A stretch of 64,000 nucleotides of DNA, from positions 186,001 to 250,000 of the forward strand of contig JAFZZM010000063.1 of assembly GCA_017615755.1 (NCBI GenBank), given 5' to 3'. Below are positions 35,306 through 44,678 of the stretch, piece by piece; position 1 is the first letter of the stretch; each line of letters opens with the position of its first letter. Below the pieces are notes generated by a model. It did no database searches. It worked only from the letters and a program-made list of their open reading frames with translations, and had not been told where the DNA came from. The DNA comes from Clostridiales bacterium. Its GTDB lineage: Bacteria; Bacillota; Clostridia; Saccharofermentanales; Saccharofermentanaceae. A program made the translations under genes and the position numbers.

Positions 35306-36151
35306 TCAGTCTTCTTTCTTCTCATCCACTTCTTCTTTGACTGCTTCTACAGCCTCTTCGACAGCATCTTCAGCGGACTCGGCAACGTCTTCAGCGGCTT
35401 CTTCCGCCTTTGCAGCCTCTTCTTCCAGGATCTTGGCGGCTTCCTGCTCAGCCTGCTCCTGCTTAGCCTTCATCTCAGCTGCCTTTTCTTCCTTATCTTC
35501 CTTCATGGCACTGTTGACCAAAGAAGTAAAGTCGTCGCCGGAAGCATCCTTGACCTTATCGTCGTCGGTCTTCAGCGCATCGTACTTTTCCTTAGCCTTG
35601 TAGACGGAAGCGACCAGCTTGGCTTCCTTAAGAAGAGTATCGAAGTCTTCCTGTGTAGCCAGATCCTTGGAAGATGTCTGATAGCAGACTTCCTCATATA
35701 CATTGTCCAGAACAAGATAGTCCAGCTTCTTCATGTTCGCACCAAGAGTGGAATTCTGAAGGATCTGTGTCGCACGGTCGGCAGCGCCCTCACGTGCATC
35801 GAAAGAATCGTACGGGATCTTGATCTTGGAGAACATATAACGGAGAACTACTTCGTTATTCTTATAGTCCATAGCTACACGATACTTCGCGATCACGAAC
35901 GTATGGATAAAAACCACTGCCGCAATAAGGAAGATCACAGAGAATACGATCCAGAGCAACGGGCCCGGTGTCTGTTCTCCGATGAGCAGGTATCCGAGCA
36001 GACCACATACCAGAGCCATCACGATCAGGGTGATCACTCTTCTTCTGATGATCTGGGTCTTGGAAGCCGGGAAACAGTGAACTGTGTTCTTCGGCAGCTT
36101 ATCCAGTTCCTCCTGCGGGATCTCGATTATTTTCTCTTCATTTTCACTCAT
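35306..36151 (-). CDS. two-helix membrane protein with PH-like domain and acidic Ala/Glu tail
   Basis: The 281-residue product has two helices at about 38-57 and 66-88 (VITLIVMALVCGLLGYLLI and WIVFSVIFLIAAVVFIHTF), then a soluble part with a bPH2-like strand pattern (RVAMDYKNNEVVLRYMFSK, KIPYDSFDAREG). The last 100 residues are an Ala/Glu/Lys coiled coil ending in an acidic tail. It is read just after valS with 20 bases between, so it may be co-transcribed. Function unknown; the PH-like reading is a guess. Confidence 0.7.
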   Translation of the reverse strand: MSENEEKIIEIPQEELDKLPKNTVHCFPASKTQIIRRRVITLIVMALVCGLLGYLLIGEQTPGPLLWIVFSVIFLIAAVVFIHTFVIAKYRVAMDYKNNEVVLRYMFSKIKIPYDSFDAREGAADRATQILQNSTLGANMKKLDYLVLDNVYEEVCYQTSSKDLATQEDFDTLLKEAKLVASVYKAKEKYDALKTDDDKVKDASGDDFTSLVNSAMKEDKEEKAAEMKAKQEQAEQEAAKILEEEAAKAEEAAEDVAESAEDAVEEAVEAVKEEVDEKKED

Positions 36152-36171
36152 ACGCTACCCTCCAAATAGTA

Positions 36172-38826
36172 TTACTTTTTCAAAGCGTTGATTCTCGTCG
36201 TTACATTGTCCAGCATTTCCTGGTACTTAGCCTGCTTCTCTCGCTCAGCGGCAATGACTTTCTCCGGAGCCTTCTTAACAAACTCTTCGTTAGCCAGTTT
36301 GCCGTTAACGCGCTTCATCTCACCCTCGAGACGCTCCTTCTCTTTACCGAGACGCTCCAGCTCCTTATCGATATCGATCAGGTCCTCAAGCGGAATATAG
36401 ATCTCACCGGCAGAGCATACACAAGCAACCGCGGTATCCGGGATACCTTCCTTGTTTTCCTTGGTCTCGACCTCGGTAACATTGGCCAGACGCTGCAGGA
36501 AAGCCTTACCATCAACAAACATGTTTCTGTTCTTCTCATCGGAAGATACGAGGATCATGCCGATCTTTCTGGACGGAACAACGCCCATGTCTGTTCTGAC
36601 GTTACGGATGGAACGGATGGCATCCATGAGGATCTCCATCTGCTTCTCTTCCTGCGGGAATACTTCGTTTTCACGATACTCCGGCCAGGAGGAGATCATG
36701 ATCGACTCACTTCTCTCCTTGAGTACCAGATATGTATACACTTCTTCAGTCAGGAACGGCATGAACGGGTGCAGGAGCTGCATGGATCTGCCGAGCACAT
36801 CGTTCAGGATGTACTGTGCTTCTTTTCTCGTCGCACATTCCTTATCGAAAAGACGGGACTTCGCAATCTCGATGTACCAGTCGCAGTACTCTTCCCAGAT
36901 GAAGGAGTTGATCTTCGAGAGGGCAACGCCGAACTCGTAGTTATCGAAGTTATCGGTAACTTCCTTGATCACCTGGTTCATACGGGACAAGATCCACTTA
37001 TCTTCCATCGTGTACTTGGACGGATCCACATCGTCAAAGGAAAGATCCTCTTCACAGTTCATGAGTACGAAACGCATGGCGTTCCAGATCTTGTTACCGA
37101 AGTTTCTTCCGGCCTCGATCTTATCCTGCTGGAAACGCTGGTCATTACCCGGAGCATTACCGGTAACCAGAGCATAACGAAGAGCATCTGCACCGAACTG
37201 GTCGATGATCTCGAGCGGGTCGATACCGTTACCCAGGGATTTACTCATCTTTCTGCCCTGGGAGTCACGGACCAGACCGTGGATCAGGACTGTATCAAAC
37301 GGAGTTTCCTTCATGTGTGCACAACCGGCAACGATCATACGGGAAACCCAGAATGTGATGATGTCATAACCTGTAACCAGTGTATTGGTCGGATAATATC
37401 TCTTCAGATCAGCAGTCTCTTCCGGCCAGCCCAGTGTAGAGAACGGCCACAGTGCCGAGGAGAACCATGTATCCAGAGTATCCGGATCCTGACGCATCGG
37501 CTTGCCGCACTTCGGGCAGACAGCGGAATCATCCTTTGTAACTACCAGCTCACCGCAGTCATCGCAGTAGAATGCCGGGATTCTGTGACCCCACCAGAGC
37601 TGACGGGAGATACACCAGTCACGGATATCCTCCATCCAGTTGAAGTAGTTCTTCTCGAATCTCTCCGGAACAAACTTGGTCTTACCTGTCTTAACCGCCT
37701 CAATAGCCGGCTCAGCCAGAGTCTTCATCTTAACGAACCACTGCAGGGAAACACGCGGCTCAACTGTAGTACCGCAACGATAGCAGGTACCAACGTTATG
37801 CGCATGCGGCTCAACCTTAATGAGGTAACCGCCCTCTTCGAGATCCTTAACGATCTCTTTTCTTGCTTCATAACGGTCCATGCCGGCATACTTCGGATAA
37901 TCCTCAGTGATCTTCGCATCTTCTGTGAGGACCGTGATCACCTCGAGGTTATGACGAAGTCCAACCTCAAAGTCGTTCGGGTCGTGAGCAGGTGTGATCT
38001 TAACTACACCGGTACCGAACTCGATATCTACATAGCTGTCTGCAACTACCGGGATCTTTCTTCCGACGAGCGGGAGTACCAGCATCTTGCCTACAACATC
38101 CTTGTAGCGCTCATCTTTCGGGTTAACGGCAACAGCCGTATCGCCAAGGAGTGTCTCCGGACGTGTAGTAGCCAGTTCCAGATATCCGCTGCCATCCTCG
38201 AAAGGATAACGCAGATGCCAGAAGGAACCCTGCTGGTCTTCGTAGTTAACTTCTGCATTCGAGATAGATGTCAGACACTTCGGGCACCAGTTGATGATGC
38301 GCTCACCACGATAGATCAATCCTTGGTTATAGTACTTGATGAAAACTTCTTTTACAGCCTCAGAGCAGCCCTCGTCCATAGTGAAGCGCTCGTGGGACCA
38401 GTCACAGGAAGAACCCATCTTCTTCAGCTGCTCTACGATACGTCCGCCATACTGCTTCTTCCAATCCCAGGCACGCTCGAGGAACTTCTCACGTCCAAGG
38501 TCATCCTTCGTGAGACCTTCTTCTCTCATCGTCGCTACGATCCTTGCCTCTGTTGCAATAGAAGCGTGGTCCGTACCCGGTACCCAGAGAGTCTCAAAAC
38601 CCTTCATTCTCTTATATCTTACGAGAAGATCCTGGAGAGTATTATCCAGGGCATGACCCATGTGAAGCTGGCCGGTGATGTTCGGCGGCGGCATTACGAT
38701 ACAAAAAGATTCTTTGCCGGGATCGACGACAGGCTTGAAGTAGCCTTTCTCCATCCATGTGGAATAAAGTCTGCTTTCCGCTTCTTTCGGATCAAAAGCC
38801 TTGCTGATGTTATCTGTTCGTGCCAT
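36172..38826 (-). CDS. valS: valyl-tRNA synthetase
   Basis: ValS charges tRNA-Val and edits threonine. The 884-residue class I enzyme has the HIGH-type motif PPPNITGQLHMGHALDN (about 48-64), the KMSKS motif [14 protein letters not shown], the editing domain ATTRPETLLGDTA and a C-terminal coiled coil (LERLGKEKERLEGEMKRV) typical of ValS, which sets it apart from IleS and LeuS. A CxxC zinc-type pair is seen at YCDDCGELVV with CPKCGKP. The ATG has GGAGGG upstream. No T-box is visible in the 96-base leader. Confidence 0.97.
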   Translation of the reverse strand: MARTDNISKAFDPKEAESRLYSTWMEKGYFKPVVDPGKESFCIVMPPPNITGQLHMGHALDNTLQDLLVRYKRMKGFETLWVPGTDHASIATEARIVATMREEGLTKDDLGREKFLERAWDWKKQYGGRIVEQLKKMGSSCDWSHERFTMDEGCSEAVKEVFIKYYNQGLIYRGERIINWCPKCLTSISNAEVNYEDQQGSFWHLRYPFEDGSGYLELATTRPETLLGDTAVAVNPKDERYKDVVGKMLVLPLVGRKIPVVADSYVDIEFGTGVVKITPAHDPNDFEVGLRHNLEVITVLTEDAKITEDYPKYAGMDRYEARKEIVKDLEEGGYLIKVEPHAHNVGTCYRCGTTVEPRVSLQWFVKMKTLAEPAIEAVKTGKTKFVPERFEKNYFNWMEDIRDWCISRQLWWGHRIPAFYCDDCGELVVTKDDSAVCPKCGKPMRQDPDTLDTWFSSALWPFSTLGWPEETADLKRYYPTNTLVTGYDIITFWVSRMIVAGCAHMKETPFDTVLIHGLVRDSQGRKMSKSLGNGIDPLEIIDQFGADALRYALVTGNAPGNDQRFQQDKIEAGRNFGNKIWNAMRFVLMNCEEDLSFDDVDPSKYTMEDKWILSRMNQVIKEVTDNFDNYEFGVALSKINSFIWEEYCDWYIEIAKSRLFDKECATRKEAQYILNDVLGRSMQLLHPFMPFLTEEVYTYLVLKERSESIMISSWPEYRENEVFPQEEKQMEILMDAIRSIRNVRTDMGVVPSRKIGMILVSSDEKNRNMFVDGKAFLQRLANVTEVETKENKEGIPDTAVACVCSAGEIYIPLEDLIDIDKELERLGKEKERLEGEMKRVNGKLANEEFVKKAPEKVIAAEREKQAKYQEMLDNVTTRINALKK

Positions 38827-38839
38827 CTTATCCCTCCAA

Positions 38840-38897
38840 ATCTAAAATAGAAAACGCTCCATGCTTGCTTATTTAAGCGGAAAAGCACGAGCGTTTC
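38840..38897 (-). terminator. terminator after acyl-CoA synthetase gene
   Basis: On the minus strand GAAACGCTC pairs with GAGCGTTTTC (outer) and GTGCTT with AAGCAT (inner), then TTTTCTATTTT. It lies between the synthetase stop and the valS start. Confidence 0.7.
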
Positions 38898-38922
38898 CAA
38901 AAGAATATTTTACTACAAATAC

Positions 38923-40608
38923 TTATTTCTGGCTATCTCTTTTTCTTATTTCTGCTCGCTTGATCTTTCCGCTTGTGGTCTTCGGTAATTCATCGACGTA
39001 TTCCACGACACGCGGGTACTTGTAAGGTGCAGTTGTCTTCTTTACGTGATTCTGCAGCGTCTTGGTCAGTTCCTCGGATGCGGAATAGCCCTTAGCCAGC
39101 ACGATCGTGGCCTTTACGGCGAATCCACGGACCGGATCCGGAACACCGGTGACCGCGCACTCGAGAACGGCCGGATGCTCCATCAGGGCACTCTCTACCT
39201 CGAAAGGTCCGATACGGTAACCGGAAGACTTGATAACGTCGTCTACACGGCCGACATACCATAAGAAGCCGAGCTCATCGCGGTATGCTGTATCACCTGT
39301 ATGGTAAAGGCCGTCATGCCAAGCCTTCTCCATAGCTTCCGGGTTATCGTCATAGCGAAGGAGCAGGCCAACCGGACGTCCGCCGTATTCCTCGGACGTT
39401 CTGATGCAGATCTCACCGGTCACACCGGTCGGGCACTCATTTCCGTCCGGATCCACAACAGCAACGTGGAAACCCGGTACCGGATAACCCATGGAACCGG
39501 TTCTCGGCAGAACCCACGGGAAATAAGTACCGCAGACAACAGAAGTCTCGGACTGGCCGAATCCTTCGTAGATCTTGCAGCCTGTATTCTTGAGCCACTG
39601 GTTATATACCTCCGGGTTCAAAGCTTCACCGGCGGTGCAGCAATGCTTGAGGTGCGAGAAATCGTAACCTTCGAAGCTCTCCTTGATCATGAAACGGTAC
39701 ATCGTCGGCGGAGCACAGAAAGTCGTGATCTTGTAATCGCAGATCTTCTTCAGGATATCTGCGCCATTGAACTTATCGAAATCGTAGATGAAGAGGGTAG
39801 CTTCGCCGAACCACTGGCCGTAGAACTTACCCCACATGCACTTCATCCAGCCTGTATCAGAGATGGTGAAACGGAGCTTGCCATCTTCAACACGGTGCCA
39901 GAATACGCCTGTGAAAAGGTGTCCCAGAGGAAGTGTATGGTCGTGAAGGACCATCTTCGGATAACCTGTCGTACCGGAAGAAAAGCACATGAGCATCGGG
40001 TCTGTAACTACGGTTCCCTCTTCGCCTGTCGGTCTTGTCCACTCATCGCTCTGCTTGGCGACCTCTGCATCGAAGTCGATCCAGCCTTCCTTCTTCTTGC
40101 CCCATGTTACACAACGGATGACCTCGTGATCGTACTGATCCTGGTCCTCATCGAAACGCTCTGTGCAATCGTCATCACCCGTGATGACCGCCATCTTGAT
40201 ATGTGCACTGTTTACACGGTAAACATAATCCTTTGCCATCAGCTGGTTGGTCGCCATGACCGTAACCGCACCGATCTTATGCAGAGCCAGTACCGAGAAC
40301 CAGAACTGGTAGCCACGCTTGAGTACCAGAAGAACACGGTCGCCCTTCTTGATGCCCTGGCTCTTGAAGAAGTTCGCTGTCATGTTAGAGTACTTTCTTA
40401 CGTCTCCGAACGTGAAACGCTTCTCTTCATTATGCTTGCTCACCCAGAGGATCGCCGGCTTGTCCGGTGTTCTCTCCGCGATGGCATCCATTACGTCATA
40501 CGCGAAATTAAAGGTCTTCGGATATGTAACCTTGTAGTTTTTCTGCAAATCGTCCAGTGTAACGAAATCGTCTCTGTTTCTACCTACAAATTCTTCGTAA
40601 ATCGCCAC
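38923..40608 (-). CDS. AMP-forming acyl-CoA synthetase
   Basis: The 561-residue enzyme activates a carboxylic acid with ATP to an acyl-AMP and then to the CoA thioester. The motifs are the P-loop CFSSGTTGYPKMV, EGFGQSETSVVCG, YHTGDTAY, the hinge GRVDDVIKSSGYRIGPFEVE and the catalytic Lys in PKTTSGKIKR. It resembles medium-chain or acetyl-type members, but the acid cannot be told. It starts 3 bases after the XRE-cupin regulator gene, so the two are coupled; the regulator probably senses the acid or its ester. Confidence 0.9.
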   Translation of the reverse strand: MAIYEEFVGRNRDDFVTLDDLQKNYKVTYPKTFNFAYDVMDAIAERTPDKPAILWVSKHNEEKRFTFGDVRKYSNMTANFFKSQGIKKGDRVLLVLKRGYQFWFSVLALHKIGAVTVMATNQLMAKDYVYRVNSAHIKMAVITGDDDCTERFDEDQDQYDHEVIRCVTWGKKKEGWIDFDAEVAKQSDEWTRPTGEEGTVVTDPMLMCFSSGTTGYPKMVLHDHTLPLGHLFTGVFWHRVEDGKLRFTISDTGWMKCMWGKFYGQWFGEATLFIYDFDKFNGADILKKICDYKITTFCAPPTMYRFMIKESFEGYDFSHLKHCCTAGEALNPEVYNQWLKNTGCKIYEGFGQSETSVVCGTYFPWVLPRTGSMGYPVPGFHVAVVDPDGNECPTGVTGEICIRTSEEYGGRPVGLLLRYDDNPEAMEKAWHDGLYHTGDTAYRDELGFLWYVGRVDDVIKSSGYRIGPFEVESALMEHPAVLECAVTGVPDPVRGFAVKATIVLAKGYSASEELTKTLQNHVKKTTAPYKYPRVVEYVDELPKTTSGKIKRAEIRKRDSQK

Positions 40609-40611
40609 GGA

Positions 40612-41175
40612 TCAAATGTCCCCTTTCATAACTATCGCCAGGAATTTACATGGCTTGTTGTTATTTGCCTTCATGGCATGTGGAATATCGGAATTAAAGT
40701 ATACGCTGTCACCCTCGTTCAGCTCGTATACGATATCGCCGATGTAGAAAGTCATTGCGCCTTCTACTACATAGTCGAACTCCTGACCCTCGTGAGCATG
40801 CTGGGTCGGCTTCTCGATATCATTCGGCTCAACCGTTACCAGGAACGGGTCCGCGATCTTCTTTCTGAAAGTAAAAGCCAGGTGCTTGTAGTTATAAGCA
40901 GCACGACGGTCGATCTCGAATCCCTCGCCCTTTCTTACGACACATGCGATAGACAGCTTCGGAGAATCACCGACCATGATATCGACCATATCGACACCCA
41001 GGATGACTGCGACGTTGTTAAGAAAAGAGACGGAAAAGTCTTTCTTTCCCTCTTCATAAAGAATGTAATCTTCTTCGGATACTTCACATCTTGCCGCCAT
41101 GGTGGCCACATCGATCTCTTCGATCTCACGGAGCGCCGCAATACGCTCACCGATCTGACGCAGTTGATCTGTCAT
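40612..41175 (-). CDS. XRE-family regulator with C-terminal cupin
   Basis: The 187-residue protein has an N-terminal XRE domain (residues 1-65, RIAALREIEEIDVATMAARC and SEEDYILYEEGKKDFS) and a C-terminal cupin (about 95-187) with the metal-type HAHEGQEFDYVVEG and YFNSDIPHAMKANN motifs. This group often sits in front of acyl-CoA synthetase genes, as here (3 bases apart). A 14-base palindrome in its own promoter at 41250-41263 is a natural candidate operator. Confidence 0.9.
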   Translation of the reverse strand: MTDQLRQIGERIAALREIEEIDVATMAARCEVSEEDYILYEEGKKDFSVSFLNNVAVILGVDMVDIMVGDSPKLSIACVVRKGEGFEIDRRAAYNYKHLAFTFRKKIADPFLVTVEPNDIEKPTQHAHEGQEFDYVVEGAMTFYIGDIVYELNEGDSVYFNSDIPHAMKANNNKPCKFLAIVMKGDI

Positions 41176-41238
41176 AGCTGTTCCTCCTGTACAAAAATAC
41201 GCTTTTACCGGATATTAACCCAGAGTATTAGTCCTATT

Positions 41239-41267
41239 ATAATAGATTTCACTTTTAAAAGTGTCAA
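41239..41267 (-). promoter_or_regulatory. promoter of XRE-cupin/synthetase operon with internal palindrome
   Basis: Minus-strand TTGACA (41267-41262), 17 bases, TATTAT (41244-41239). The spacer is filled by the perfect palindrome CACTTTTAAAAGTG (41250-41263), a likely operator for autoregulation. Confidence 0.65.
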
Positions 41268-41297
41268 CTGACAAAATTATCAAATGTATAGTATAAT
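41268..41297 (+). promoter_or_regulatory. promoter of moxR operon
   Basis: CTGACA (41268-41273), 18 bases, TATAAT (41292-41297). It starts 1 base from the -35 box of the opposite promoter. Confidence 0.6.
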
Positions 41298-41339
41298 GAA
41301 AAAACAATAAGATTTCGAGCTTTTTTCGGAGGATTTTTT

Positions 41340-42329
41340 ATGGACAACCAGGCACGTTCGACAGATACAACCGTATGTTCCAAGATCATCAACAATGTAA
41401 ACCAGGTCATCGTCGGTAAAGACAAGCAGATCGAGCTTCTTATGGTCGCTTTGCTCGTCGGCGGACACGTTCTTCTCGAAGACGTTCCCGGCACCGGTAA
41501 GACCAAGACGGCAAGGGCACTCGCCCAGTCATTGAAATTGGACTTCAAGCGTGTCCAGTTCACCATTGACCTCCTCCCTTCCGACCTGACCGGTATCCAC
41601 TACTATGACAGAAGCGCCGAGCAGTTCGTCTTCCGTCCGGGTCCGCTGTTCACCAACATTCTTCTGGCCGATGAGATCAACCGTGCCACCGCAAGAACGC
41701 AGTCCAGCCTTCTCGAGTGCATGGAAGAAAAGCAGGTCACCGTAGACGGCGAGACACATCTTCTGCCGCCGCCTTTCCTCGTAATCGCGACGCAGAACCC
41801 GATCGAGTCCCAGGGTACCTTCCCTCTTCCGGAAGCCCAGCTCGACCGTTTCCTGATGCAGCTTTCCATGAATTATCCGACCCACGAAGAGAGCATTGCC
41901 ATCCTCAAGCGTTACGCCACAGACGATCCGCTGACTACCCTGCCTTCCGTTGCTACACCGGAAGAACTGCTTGCCATGCAGCAGGAAGCCAAGCAGGTAT
42001 TCGTTGCTGATGCGCTTTACGATTACGCGGCGACCATCGTGGAAGAAACCAGAAATTCAACACAGGTCCGCGTCGGCGCCAGCCCGCGTGCCCTTCTCGC
42101 CTATGTTGCCGCGGCAAAAGCACTTGCTCTTCTCCGTGGCCGTAACTTCTGCACACCAGACGACTTTAAGCGTCTGTCCGTACCGGTACTGGCACACCGT
42201 ATCTCTGTACATGCCTCGAGTTCTTTTGGCTCGGATGGCAAATTCATGAGCCAGCACGACATGGCCACTGCCGTGATCAAGGGGATCATGGATAAAGTAC
42301 CTTGTCCGACGGAGGATTTCTCTCGCTAA
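41340..42329 (+). CDS. MoxR-family AAA+ ATPase
   Basis: The 329-residue AAA+ ATPase has Walker A DVPGTGKTKTARAL (about 45-58), Walker B LLADEINRA and the sensor-type TQNPIESQGTFPLPEAQLDR stretch typical of MoxR. These chaperone-like ATPases act with a DUF58 partner, which follows directly. The ribosome site CGGAGG is strong. It forms a plus-strand operon with the next two genes, overlapping by one base (TAATG). Confidence 0.93.
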   Translation: MDNQARSTDTTVCSKIINNVNQVIVGKDKQIELLMVALLVGGHVLLEDVPGTGKTKTARALAQSLKLDFKRVQFTIDLLPSDLTGIHYYDRSAEQFVFRPGPLFTNILLADEINRATARTQSSLLECMEEKQVTVDGETHLLPPPFLVIATQNPIESQGTFPLPEAQLDRFLMQLSMNYPTHEESIAILKRYATDDPLTTLPSVATPEELLAMQQEAKQVFVADALYDYAATIVEETRNSTQVRVGASPRALLAYVAAAKALALLRGRNFCTPDDFKRLSVPVLAHRISVHASSSFGSDGKFMSQHDMATAVIKGIMDKVPCPTEDFSR

Positions 42330-43456
42330 TGCAGATCGTTGTTTTCCTTGCTATTCTGGGCATCCTGGTAGGGATCGAGCTTATCTACTACAGACGGCAC
42401 GCTTTTGACGATGTCGATCTCGACGTGCATTTCTCGACCTCTATTGCCAATTTCGGCGAAATGATCGAAGTAATCGAGATTTCCCAGAATAATAAGAAAC
42501 TGCCTCTTCCGTTCCTGATCCTGCGCTTCGAAACACCGATGGTGCTGGAGTTCCAGGATATGACGAACACTTCCGTTTCCGACTATCTGTATCGTGAAGA
42601 CATGCTGACCATGAAGCCGTACTCGAAGCATACGAGAACGATCAAGGCACGTTGCTCCAAGCGCGGTTACTATTCCTTCGCCCGTGTGAACATTTCCACA
42701 TCCGATCTCCTTCTTATGGAGAAGATGACAAGGGATTTCCCGAACAGCGCATCGCTCACGATCCTCCCGGAACTGGTTGATGCGTCTGCTCTTAAGACAC
42801 TTCTGTCCATCACATTCAGCGATGTCATGCAAAGAAGAACACTTCTTACCGATCCGTTCTCCTTCGCCGGCATCCGTGAATACCAGCCATGGGATCCGAT
42901 GAAGTCCATCAACTGGACCGCAACGGCCAAGGCCGGAGACTTCATGGTCAATACCAACACTTCAACTTCCATGAAGCAGGTCTCCATTTACGTAAACCTG
43001 GAATATTACAACACCAAGCATTCCACCTCGCTTTTGGAAAAATCCATCAGCCTGGCATATTCCTATATTCTTGAACTGGTCAAAGCCGGCATTCCAACCG
43101 CGCTTTACACCAACGGAAGAGATATCGTCAGCGGCTCGCCGGTCATTTCCCGCACGAACTGCGACCAGTCCAATATCGCCCAGCGTGGCGTCGAACTGGC
43201 CAGGATCGATCTGGATCAGGAAGTCTTCTCTTTCCCGCAGATCCTCGAAGAGAATGCCATGAAGAGTTCAGATGAATTCATCGTCGTGATTTCTGCGAAG
43301 CACGACGGAAGTCTGATACCGGCACTTCAGAAACTGAAGAGACACGCTTCGTCCCTGCTGTGGGTCATGCCCGCTTATAAGGCAGCGCCGAAGCCGGAGA
43401 TCGACAGCGACCTGATTTCCAATTACTACAGATGGGAGATACTGGGCCATGACTGA
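42329..43456 (+). CDS. DUF58 protein with N-terminal membrane anchor
   Basis: The 375-residue protein starts with a hydrophobic segment (MQIVVFLAILGILVGIELIY) and then the DUF58 region, with the family motif GIREYQPWDPMKSINW (about 191-206) followed by TATAKAGDFMV. The C-terminal part has a von Willebrand-like fold. The start at 42329 is the one that couples to the moxR stop; nine earlier in-frame codons would begin with TTG. DUF58 proteins pair with MoxR in maturation of membrane or envelope complexes. Confidence 0.88.
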   Translation: MQIVVFLAILGILVGIELIYYRRHAFDDVDLDVHFSTSIANFGEMIEVIEISQNNKKLPLPFLILRFETPMVLEFQDMTNTSVSDYLYREDMLTMKPYSKHTRTIKARCSKRGYYSFARVNISTSDLLLMEKMTRDFPNSASLTILPELVDASALKTLLSITFSDVMQRRTLLTDPFSFAGIREYQPWDPMKSINWTATAKAGDFMVNTNTSTSMKQVSIYVNLEYYNTKHSTSLLEKSISLAYSYILELVKAGIPTALYTNGRDIVSGSPVISRTNCDQSNIAQRGVELARIDLDQEVFSFPQILEENAMKSSDEFIVVISAKHDGSLIPALQKLKRHASSLLWVMPAYKAAPKPEIDSDLISNYYRWEILGHD

Positions 43457-44669
43457 TCTACGCAAAAAAGATCCATTATTCGTCAGTGCGGGATTCGGCG
43501 TCGACTTCCTGATGTCTCTCGTGTTCTTTTTCGGATTGGCGTCCCTGGGCATCTTCCTTCTGTGTTATGTCCATGTCGTACGCGTTCCTTATCAGATCCA
43601 GTTTGCCGGCATCATCGGGGTATTCATCTTCGTTTGCCTGAGACGCCTGCGCATCGGATTCTTCCCCATGATTTTCCTTCATGTCCTTGCCACCGCCATC
43701 TTCCTGTCGTGCACGTATGTCATACTGGGAAGCACTGAAGAAGCACAGGGCATTGTGATCTACCTTGGATGTCTCATGGTCGTCAACATCGTCTACTCGA
43801 TCGCACAGCGGACGAGCCGTGCGTTGGCACGTGTCCGCAATGACGGATTGCTGTTCCTTCTGGTACTTCATGTGATCCTCTTTGCCGTATTTGTTGCAAC
43901 CGGCTTCCATTTCCGACTCAACATGATCACGACCAATGCCGTTCTCATGGTCGTCTGCTTCTTCGTAGCAAGACAATTCGATACCTTTGAAGCGAAGTAT
44001 TACCACAATATCCACTCTGCCACACAGCCTGTTCATTCTATCAAGAAACAGAACCGCATGCTGGTCATCATAGTTGTAGCAGGTATTGTATTCGCGGTCA
44101 TCATGCTCAAGTTTTTCCCGACAGACGATCTTTCCCGTCTTCTCTCACATGTTCTTCTTTATCTCGGAAGATTGATCGGAAAACTACTGCCCGGTCCCGG
44201 AAAAGAATCCAAACCGGAAGCCATGGAAGCCTATGGTGAAGAACGTCCGGAAGAAGAGGAATTCGGAAAGTCAACACTGGTCAATGTCCTTGCGGCTATC
44301 GCCATCATTATCATCGCCGTCCTGATCTTCATCTTCATCGTGACCATGATCATCGAGCTCGTCAAGAAGTTCAAGAAGATCCAGCCTGTCGAGAAGACCG
44401 TCGAGAACGATGCGGTTGTTGATATTATCGAGAGCGTCGAATCAAAGAAGAAAAAGAAATCTTCTTCCCGTCATGACTTCGGACAAGGATATGAACGCGA
44501 GATACGAAAGAAGTACTATCAACGGGTTATGCAGGCAATTAAATCCGGTCTTCCGATCAAGGATTCTTCTTCTCCGCACCAGATCGAAAAGATCATAAAA
44601 AGATCGGGAGATCCATCCATCTCTGAATTGACCTCCCAATATGAATCAGTCCGATATAATAAGAAGTAA
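43449..44669 (+). CDS. membrane protein with DUF4129-like C-terminus, no transglutaminase core
   Basis: The 406-residue product has about six helices in its first 190 residues, one helix at about 205-220 and one at about 280-305, then a cytosolic tail. The tail ending (YYQRVMQAIKSGLPIKDSSS, ELTSQYESVRY) resembles the DUF4129 end of the transglutaminase-like partner usually found as the third gene of moxR-DUF58 operons. The Cys-His-Asp transglutaminase domain itself is missing. It overlaps the DUF58 gene by 8 bases, so the three are coupled. Confidence 0.75.
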   Translation: MTDLRKKDPLFVSAGFGVDFLMSLVFFFGLASLGIFLLCYVHVVRVPYQIQFAGIIGVFIFVCLRRLRIGFFPMIFLHVLATAIFLSCTYVILGSTEEAQGIVIYLGCLMVVNIVYSIAQRTSRALARVRNDGLLFLLVLHVILFAVFVATGFHFRLNMITTNAVLMVVCFFVARQFDTFEAKYYHNIHSATQPVHSIKKQNRMLVIIVVAGIVFAVIMLKFFPTDDLSRLLSHVLLYLGRLIGKLLPGPGKESKPEAMEAYGEERPEEEEFGKSTLVNVLAAIAIIIIAVLIFIFIVTMIIELVKKFKKIQPVEKTVENDAVVDIIESVESKKKKKSSSRHDFGQGYEREIRKKYYQRVMQAIKSGLPIKDSSSPHQIEKIIKRSGDPSISELTSQYESVRYNKK

Positions 44670-44678
44670 CAGGAACGC

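Noticed and set aside
36769..38850. Long open frame antisense to valS (693 codons)
   Set aside because: It lies wholly opposite valS, has no ribosome site or family motif, and mirrors codon bias. The same holds for the frames antisense to the acyl-CoA synthetase (39301-41271), to tig (47365-48909) and to glf (15786-16988).
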